The translations under genes and the position numbers were made by a program. Below the pieces are notes generated by a model. It had not been told where the DNA came from. It did not search any database and saw only the letters and a list, made by a program, of their open reading frames with translations. A stretch of DNA of 64,000 bases from Serilophus lunatus (taxonomy: Eukaryota; Chordata; Aves; Passeriformes; Eurylaimidae): positions 599,356-663,355 of the forward strand of contig VXBA01005361.1 in assembly GCA_013399895.1 (NCBI GenBank), given 5' to 3'. Position 1 is the first letter of the stretch, and every line of letters begins with the position of its first letter. Below are positions 54,895 through 64,000 of this stretch, piece after piece.

Positions 54895-57800
54895 CTGTAA
54901 GACACGAGGTCACGACTCAGGTTCGCTTCAGCGGGATTTAAACAAACGCGAGGAACCAACACCTCCCTGCCCAAAGAGCTTTCCAACCCGGGTATCTCAT
55001 GGAAAGACTTGGATCTTATTGGCTCAGTAGGAAGCAGGGTAAAATCAACACAGTTCTCCTAAAATAATTTCCAAGACCCACTTATTATTTTTGCCCTATA
55101 GATGTCTTATGAGTCTGCATAGAAAAAAGTGGCAGTTTGTTATTAATGGATTAATCGTGAATTTAAAACGTTCTGAACAGTGTGCACTTACTTAAAGTAC
55201 CTTTCTCTAAAGTGATCCCAAAGGAATTAAATAATAAACCAAACCAAGAACAGGACTTGATCCTGGGTAATGAAGCCAAGTTTTCCACTTGGTTATAATT
55301 AGCTGTTAACATAAGACAAATGTTTCACTAAGCTGAAGTTAGAAGCACAGTAAGATGACAGGCTGCAGTGATCACTCCTCAGCTTCTGCTTCTAACCATG
55401 ATTTCCTTCTTGCACCTTTTCCAAAACCATTTTCAAAATCCAAATAAAGGAAAAAAAAATCAAGGAAATAAATATGCATTATGAAAAATGACCTGTGTTA
55501 TTTCTGTCAACTCTAAAGTGCGTGTGGCTCCTGTAAACTTCCACATCTCTGCTTCAACTGGAAAAGCCAGAGTGAGATAATGCTTCTGCACATCCACTGT
55601 GAGCCCATCCAGCATCAATTTATTGTCAAGTTCCTCTTTATAACTCCTTTTACCGTATCCCGGTCCAGTCCTCAAATCAGAGATTGCAGCACATGAAACA
55701 CTTGGCAGTGTGAAACTTCACCTTGTGTCAGTGTTGGCAACATTGGTCATGAAGTCGTGTAAAGACCAGCAACAATTTTATTTGTAGATTTGTGTAAAGG
55801 AAGATTGAGATTATCAGCCATTCACTTCTAATCGCAAATTATGTTAAAAAGAACATCAAAAACATGGAAAGGATGTGCTTTTCTTCAGCTTCTCATTTCA
55901 GCATTTTGTAATGCTTAAAAAGCCATAGCCAACAATAAAAAAAATGCAAGTTTTCAGTTGGAAGCTGAAGAAGAATCAGCTGTAGGTTCACTGGAGGAGG
56001 AGAGAACAAGAAATGGGCTTGTAACCTTCCTCTTTGTCCCACTTCAAGATGGGACGCAAAGAGGGAAAATCCCTCAAAGTGCCTTCACTTCCTCACAAGT
56101 CCTTCCCTGTGCAGACAGCTCCCCTTTATAAAACAGTGAACCCAGTATCCCGTATTTCAATGCAAATTGTGCACCAATAACTGCCATTTCTGCGAGTGGT
56201 CACTGTGGTCTGAGCTGTGGCTCAGACTGTGGCTGTGGTCCGAGCACTTCGGGCAATGCATTTCCTGATGCAGGAGGAAACACAAATGATGGCGTCAGCA
56301 AAATGGGGCTCCTGTTCCGAGCCTGGATTGAAAGCACCTTGAAATTTGGACCTCCACACCTGCAGAGCCATCGATGGCAGGGTCAGGCTAATCCAGGGTG
56401 CATCAACAGATGTGCAGTTTGCCAGCACCATCTACTGATGAACATCCAGAACTGAAAGTGGCTCTTTTCAGCCAACGCAGCCTCCATGAAGCAAAAGACC
56501 ATCAGGGTGTTCTAGTATTTTACAAATCGTCTTGTACTGGATTACATTTATTGTTGCTGCAGTTTACATTTGGGTTGTGCTTTGTCATCAGCAGGAGCTT
56601 CCAAGTACAGGAAGAGGCTGAGTGCGTTGAAGAAAAAAAGGCTCAAACCAAGATAAAATCACCCTCCAAACAAATCAACACTACATGGAGATATATATAT
56701 ATGCATATCTCCAGTTTTGGTCCATAACGAGGGAGAAGTTCATCCTCACAGCTGGCACTGCAGGCAAGGGTCTGTGCTGGATCCCAGAACTGAGCAACCA
56801 AGCCAAGAGGAATGTGGATTCCAAGAGGAACATGGGTTCAGTTTCTCATATCTACACACAGACTCTGCAGGGGAGTGCTGGGCAAGAAGCCTGTGCTTAC
56901 TGCTCCAGCCCTCCCAGGCTCTGGAGAATTCTGGGTGTGTACTAAATGCAGTGAGTAATTTAATCCAGTGAAAGACTCCATGGAAAAGGCAAACCAGGAG
57001 GTTAGTTAGAAAACCTTAATGAATAAAGCAAAGAACCCTATGAAGGAAGGAGGCCAGACCTGTTTCAGTACCTCTGTAATGCTGAATGTGAGGCTGAAGC
57101 TCCATAAGATGCTCCAGCACATCTGTGTTGAGGGTGAGGGGTGGTTGGCAGGCAGCTGGGGCTTTTTATGTTAAAAGACCCTGAAAGGAGTCATTCAAAC
57201 AATCACACATGGGAAGTGCTTAATTTTCTCATACAGCACAACCATTGGCAAACACCCCACTGCACACACCACAAATATTCAAAACCTCAGCAATGGGAAA
57301 ACCAGAGACTCAGCGTAGGCTGCTTTTGAGAGCATTTGCTTCTGTCCTGCCCTACCACTGCTGGTATCATTATTCCATCTGGAAACCGTGCAGGAGGTTT
57401 CACGGGCACTGGGATAATTTCTGCAGATATGGTAATAGAGCAAAGCAGCATCAGACAGTGAAAAAATACTTCAATTCTATAGGTTTGAAAGTAGGGATTA
57501 TACCATGCCATGAAAAATAATTTTCCCCAAGCCTAAGAAATAATATTAATAAATTACAACAACAGAAGTAGAGTCGAACCTCCAGTCCACACTTTGGATA
57601 TACAGCAGCACTTTAAAAACTCTGACTTACGTACAACTGACTAGAAGAACTGGCAGTGCAGCAGTGAAGATACTGGGTACACACTCTCTAATCAGATCAG
57701 GCAATATCCCACAACAGTGGGATTTAAATTTAAAATTGCTCTGACATGGAATGGGACAGAAAGACACTTATGTAAGCTCTGTAGGTTGGCCTGGGCAAAA

Positions 57801-60800
57801 GGAAATACAAATTACAGCTGTCAGGCAGCCGAGCAGGTACAACACTCACTGTGCAGCGTTGCCTTTGTGGGAAGGAGAGATCCATTAAATAAGTTGGCCT
57901 TTGCTCCCCCAGTTCCCTCATGCCAACACTGAAAGTGTTAGGAAGGGCACAGCAGCTTCCCACCACATTCCTCAGTGCACAATAGAGCTTCCTTGACTTC
58001 AGTTACTAGGGCTGCTCAGCCAAGAGCAGAAACCCCCCTGAATCAGGGCTTTGGATCCCATGTGGTTGTCCCGCAGCACCACCACATTAGAGAAGAATGG
58101 CTTGAGAGAGCCAAGCACACATAGCAGCCAAGGTAATCAACGCTACCAGGGAAACTGCAACAGAGAGTGCCACTTAAGAAAAGCATTTTCCTCTCTCCTG
58201 GACTTCGTAAAAGTGGATTTGAGGAGCTTAAAACTAACTGCATAAAATGAAAGTGATCAGCAATATTACCACCATCTTCCACAAGTTTTCTTGCTTGTGG
58301 CAGCACGTAGCAGAAAAATCTCTATTTGTCCACTATCAGCTTTACAAACATTTCTTTTCATGATCAGGTCAGTAATTGGGACAGTAGAAGGAAATTCACC
58401 AGCTGAACTCTTCTGACTGGGGAGCCTGAAGTAGGACATGTAAATTGATTTTTAACATGCCCCTATAAAAGTGTTGAGAAAAGCAGAACACTCCACTTGG
58501 TTACAGAATTTGTGGATCCCTGAAACTTCTGAAGAGCAGGGAGCTGGTACCCACTTCTGAAAATCCCAGCTCATGGTTTCAAAGATGCCTTTAAGATTTC
58601 ACCTCCCTAAACTCCACATGGTACACGTTTATGAAACAACCATATACCCTGCTGAGAACTGCAGAATCACACCTGAGATAACATTCTTTCTCCTGGCACA
58701 GCCTTTTAATCCATTTATTCTGATGGAAAAGGCATCAGAACCATAAAAACAGATTCCCTGTACATACTTTTGCCTCAAGTCCTGCAAAAAGGAGCTTAAC
58801 GGGGCAGGCCAGGATTGAAGGAGAGTTCAATGTCACAGACAAAAATGCCGGTGATTGGTGGCCAAGCTAATATTTGTCAGTAAAAGGCATGTTTTGAGCA
58901 GCAGAGAAAACCCATCTCAATTCTCTGTGGGTCAAAACCACAATAGTTTTAAGGCAACTTTGCCCTTCTCAACACCAGACACACTAAAAACAGGAAAGAC
59001 TGAAATCAGAACTAGACATCACACACTAGAAAGGAGGCATTGGACCAACTTGTCCAAGTTTTGCCATTCCAGTAAGAATTAAATTAGCCTATTCTACTGG
59101 ATGCTTATGTTTAACATTTATTGCTTCATTTAGCTTATATAGACACACCAAACCTCTCAACCAGTTCTCACAGTAGATCATAGGTTCAAGCAGGATGGCA
59201 GAACCATGTCCCATCCAGTAAACATTTTTTGAAATGCATTTTGCATTGACGTGGAGAATATACTCCCATCCAATTCCAGGTCCTCAGTGTAAACTGGAGA
59301 TCCAAAGGATAACATAGGGAGAACAGAAAGGGAGTATCTGGCCCAGTCTGAAAGCCTGGCAGAGGGGCTCCTGTGTTCAGATCACATGTATTGTCAGCTT
59401 TTCTGATCTTTGTAGCTAGCCTCTCCCATTGAGAAGGTATTCAATGAGATCACATCCTTCCTGGGCTTATGGGGAGTACTTCCCTTATAGCCTGGTCTCC
59501 GAACCCTCCACAAAACACTTTTTCCAGGCAGCCAGAGAAACCAAAATGAGTCCTAAGCTTGGAGCAAGGGGCCAGTTTTAAGGTCATGGTAGAAAATGAG
59601 ATGAAACAAATCCAATTGCACCTTGGCAGCAGCTGGAGGCTCAGTCTGCCATGGCAGGGGCTGCTCCATCTGCTGAGCTGTTGGTGCTGCCGAGAGCAGG
59701 TCACTGGGGATCCAACTCCTAATGCAATTTCTTTTGTGGGGAGGGCAGGAGTGGTGAGCCCGAGGCCAGAGGAGTGTGTGTCAGGCAGGGGGAAGCTGCA
59801 TGTTTTGAGCATTGACTTTTCCAAGAAAGGAGCCACTGGAATGGGGAGACAGAGCTCGCGCCAGAACAATGTGGGAGATAAAAGCCTGAAAAGTAACAGC
59901 AAAACAGGTCAGTGTATTTCTCCCTCTCCCTCCTTCTTTCCCCACATGGTTCTTGGCACAATGTGGGGAAAATATAGAACTGTTGTGAGATGACAGAACT
60001 AGGATAAAATCAATTATTTTGGAAAAGCCCTCTAAGATCATCACATCCACCTGTTCCTCCAGCACTGCCAAGCCCACCACCACCCCATGTCCCCAAGTGC
60101 CACATCTACACGTATTTTAAATCCCTCCAGGGACGGATGGTGACTCCACCACTGCCCTGGGCAGATGTGCCAGGGCTGCACAACCTCTTCTGTGAAAAAT
60201 TTTTTCCTAGTATCCGACTTAAACTTCCCCTGGTGCAACTTGAGGCTCTTTACTCTCATCCTATCTCTTGTTCCCTGAGAGCAAAGTCTGATGCCCCTGG
60301 CTCCTCCCTCCTGTCAGGGAGTTGCAGAGAGGCAGAAGGTCCTCCTTGAGCCTCCTTTTCTCCAGGCTGAGCCCTCCCACGTCTCTCAACTTGTCCTGGT
60401 GCTCCAGACACTTCCCCAGCTCCATTCCCTTCTCTGGACATGCTCCAGCTCCCCAATGTTCCTTTGTGGTGAGAAGCCCAAAACCAACCTCAGGATTTGA
60501 GACGTGGCCTCATCAGGACCCAGCACAGAGGCATAATCACTGTCCTGGTGCTGTGACCACACCATTGCTGGTACAACCCAGGTGCCACTGTCCCTCTTGC
60601 CCACCTGGGCTCTTGTTCAGCTGCTTTTGACCAGCATTCCTAGGTCCTTCCCTGCCACACGTCTTGAGGCTCCAAGAGATGACATAGAAACTCATCTGCT
60701 TTCTCCCAGTTCTAGCGACCCCTAAGGAAACCAATTTTTTGTTTAGCTACACAGCAGTATCTGCATGTTAAAATAGTCTGTCTTGCCTCTCCTTAAAGGG

Positions 60801-63800
60801 AACCAGCATTTCTATAGCACTTAACTGTCTCTTGTGGGACATATATATTGTTACAAGAACCCAAAGAAATTATAAGGATGGTAGGCACAACTCTGCTTTG
60901 TAATTTTCCAATCTTCAAGTGCAAGAATAATTCAGCACTTCAAAAACAAAGATGAAAACCGAAAGTCATCAGAAGTGCTCACATTTCTGTGGCAAACAGA
61001 TTCTTGATGAGATACCTGCAAAATTTAGAAGCCAAACCACAAGCATGTAATCCTTAAGTCCAGCTTCAGGTCAGTAATAAGATTTACAACCATCTTCTGT
61101 AGAGCACAAAGCTTTCCTGGTGTGAAATTCACTCCTGATGTAAGAGAGACAAAAGTCTAACCTGCGGAAAGAGCTTGTCTTTCATGCAGTGTTGCTATCA
61201 GGGCATATTATAGCCAGATCCTGAAATAAATATTTACCACTTAATCCTCAAAAAAATTTTCCTATTTCTGCTTAAAGAATTTACTAGCAAATATATACCT
61301 GTGCAATTATAAGGGATTCTACAATTATTCAGAAAAATAAAACAAAAAAATAGAAGCAAAAAACAAATGCAAGACACAAACTCATGAAAAGTTCTTGCTA
61401 CATAGCCCATATCAAGATTGTTTTTGAAAGACAATGAATTTTGTTCTTCTTGCAAACATCAGAGTAAGGATACAGCAAAACACACTTGTACCAAAAGTGC
61501 AAAATTATCCTGACAATCTTGGGTGTCTGCTTGAAGCCCATTTCAAAAGCTGCAATATTTTCTTATAAACATATAATTATTTTCCCATCTGGACCCTGTA
61601 AAATCTTTGCTTGAAATAGACAATAGATGATGGAGGGAGATGCAAGGAGAGAGAACCATTTTCCGCTCATCGTGGAATTATATCAAGACTAAGTGACAGT
61701 CAGTCTCTTACAAGGCTTTTACACTGACTAACACTGCTTCCCAATCAATGCCAGTAGCTTTAGCAAGGCTGTGGGTAGTCAGACACTATTTTGAGTATAT
61801 TCTTGCTCAGCCCACATTAGCACAATCTGCCCCTACTACTCCATATTTACACATCACAATATTTTGGGCCGAACTTTGAAGAGCTTTCTAGCAATTTACA
61901 ACCAAATGGCTCTTACAGTGTGGTACCTGCTTCCTTTGGTGATTCCTACCTTATGGAGTGAGGTTTTCTTTACTGTTTCCAGTTTTGTATTTCTTTGCAA
62001 CAAAGTCTTTGTCCCAATTTCTATTATTAGCTTCTAGACTGATTACTGCATAAAACATCATAATTACCATCTACTGCAACCACATATTCACTTCCAGCTT
62101 CACCAGAGTTAGTGAGTTGTGCTTTAGAGAAGCAAGGACAGCATTCCTATACTTATTTCAACTCTTGGGTACTTTCTGTATTCCCATCCATCCGAAATTT
62201 TATGGAGCAGGGTTAATAATCAAAACTACTGCTGTATAAAAATGGGTTTGCCCATCGTTCTTTACATTAGTTGGTTATAGATCTTTAGCCCTAATTTGTG
62301 TTAATAAGCATCTGGGTTGTGCAAACCCATGCACATCCACATCCATGGGAGCCCATGCTGATTTTCCATGTGGAAAATGTAACTTCCAGGGAATAAAGAG
62401 AGGCTCAAAACAGGCCATGAGTGGTGACAGTCAGAATCTGGGTTGATGCTACAGCAGGTTCCATTATCCCCTTGCTGACACCCAGCAAATAGCATAATAT
62501 ACCAAGTCCCCCTTGGCCAGAGGAAAAGGCCAAATAGAAGTTTAGTGGAGCAATGGATTTACTGTCCTTGCTGACCCAGAGAAATCAAACACTGTTCTGA
62601 CTCACAGGCACTGCCACTTACATGATTTGCTTCCCTTACATTCCCTTCTCCCATCCTCCTCACTGCATGTGAGGAGGTGAGCCTGGTCACCAGCCCGACC
62701 ATCTACTTGCCCCCACTGGCCCATGTTTGGCATTTGTGGAACAGTTGCCCCTGCCTTGGCCAGAGCAGATGCAGAGAGCTGCTGCAGGCAGGAGTTGGGC
62801 AGTTCTGACTTCCTGCCTTGAGGGCACTGAGCTTCTGCTGGCTCAGGGAGCTGCACAAAGACCAGTCCTTGGAGACACACCAATGCAGGAAGCCAGGACA
62901 GAAAAAGGGAGCAGCAAGTACTCAGAAAGGCAAAGTCATTTGCCCAAGCACTGGGCTGGTGCAGAATTTAGAGCAGAGTTCCTTTGCAATCCCCTAACCT
63001 TCAATAATAATATTGCTACACTTTTCCAACAGCCTCTTTTTATTTCCAGCATGACAAATGACTAAGTACGAAAGACTTTTTGCCTCGTAGAAGCAAATAA
63101 AGGCAAATAAAGACCCAAAGTCTCCAGCAAAGATCAGAGTCTCCCTCTATGCAAGAAATAAATCTCAGTGTAAGAAACCAGAATTACTGTTTGTTACTTG
63201 ATTTTTATCAATCTGCTACATGTTATTTCTCTTCCCAAAGAGAATGTCCTGGTTTGCTCTAGCCACATTTGCTGTCAGCATTCCAAAAGGGAAAAGAGAT
63301 TGAGGAAGCAGTCCTGCTGACCTGAAAATAGTCTGCCAGCCCAGTGCCCCTGAGCTCAGGCCAAATCTGCCACAGCCAGGCGTGGGCAGTCAGCACATTA
63401 GGTTTGCTAAAGGTGTTACAAGCCTACAAAAACTGGCACTGCCTAATTTGTTGGGAGCTGCTACATCCCCGAAGTGAAATATTTCCTTCAGTGAAAACAT
63501 GATGTGAAAACATGATATCAAACACTGCCTTCCTGCTGTATGTGCTGCCCGAGTATCCTGAGATTTTGGGTTGTTTGAGGTCTGGAAACATCTCCCGTCT
63601 GTCACTGTGTCGTTTTTTATTCTTGAAGTGTTATTGTTTTGAGCAAGAGTAGGTAGAACCATGTTGCTCCACGTGTCAGAATACATCCGAAAGAGAATCA
63701 TTCCAGTCTGAATTTCCCATGTTTAAAGCAGGCACTGACTCTTGATCACCAGTCACAGGATGAGTCCCGTTCTGTGTCGCTCCCTACATTGCACCACTAC

Positions 63801-64000
63801 ACACACCCCTCTGCTGAAGTGGGAGCAGCAGCTAAGGCAATACATAACCAGAGCTGCCCTGACCAAGCTTTCAAAGCCAAAATTCACAGAAGCTGGTCCA
63901 AATACACAGAATTTCATTAAATGTGCAGTGTTCCTCAACTTACAATTCCACATGTAGTTCCCAGTACCCAATGAGGCAAAATTTAGACCAGATACTTTGT
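54895..64000. other. DNA upstream of the SLC6A1 coding region (5' intron or flank), no exon called
   Basis: After the CpG-rich edge ends near 54995 the sequence is AT-rich and unique-looking, apart from the CR1 at 60000-60735 and an AT microsatellite near 56690-56701. Non-coding SLC6A1 leader exons may lie here but cannot be recognised without transcripts. A 71-codon minus-strand ORF at 55460-55675 is treated under the findings. Confidence 0.55.
60000..60735 (-). repeat. CR1 LINE 3' portion, antisense (about 0.7 kb)
   Basis: It contains CCTCTAAGATCATCACATCC, CCCATGTCCCCAAGTGCCAC, CCCTCCAGGGACGGATGGTG, TTCTCCAGGCTGAGCCCTCC and CCTCATCAGGACCCAGCACA, in the order of an antisense CR1 3' region. 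The first 20 bp or so are diverged. The five or six ORFs over it are repeat-derived. Confidence 0.92.

Noticed and set aside
56681..56712. GGAGATAT ... ATATCTCC inverted repeat
   Set aside because: The arms are only eight bases and half of each is AT microsatellite, so pairing is expected by chance.
60041..60734. ORFs on both strands at 60.0-60.7 kb
   Set aside because: The interval is an antisense CR1; no host gene similarity.

Overview
The window looks like nuclear DNA of a bird. It carries nine truncated CR1 LINE copies with typical 3' ends (ATTCTGTG-type terminal repeats, or 'TCATAGAATC' starts in the antisense copies), which are the dominant bird interspersed repeat. It also holds one large, intron-rich vertebrate gene. 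No operons, phage, CRISPR arrays or bacterial features are present. A single N sits at 23444.

The one protein gene I can support is SLC6A1 (GAT-1, the sodium- and chloride-dependent GABA transporter), on the minus strand. I assembled 14 coding exons from 54697 (ATG) down to 37557 (TAA). Every intron has GT...AG ends, all phases agree, and the exons sum to 1797 nt, giving 598 residues plus stop. The human protein, as I remember it, has 599; the difference is one residue in the cytoplasmic N-terminus. The sodium and substrate residues, the EL2 cysteine pair and sequons, and the C-terminal EAYI tail are intact. A 3'UTR of about 2.3 kb probably runs from 37556 to near 35250, where the only canonical AATAAA of that stretch lies. 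The first coding exon has a CpG-rich, uATG-free leader (54698-54894). Whether that leader starts at a splice acceptor or at a nearby promoter is unresolved.

Layout: 1-35.2 kb is intergenic DNA downstream of SLC6A1, with seven CR1 copies, a CA microsatellite, hairpins and candidate regulatory motifs but no recognisable exon. 35.2-37.6 kb is the 3'UTR. 37.6-54.7 kb holds the coding exons and introns, with one CR1 in the first coding intron. 54.9-64 kb is upstream or 5' intronic DNA with one CR1 and no exon I can call.

I found no new gene system. The observations most worth checking are a diverged direct duplication inside the SLC6A1 3'UTR, two RFX X-box-like palindromes in the downstream intergenic DNA, the CpG-rich leader, a possible extra glycosylation sequon in the transporter, and a 69-nt hairpin at 18.4 kb.
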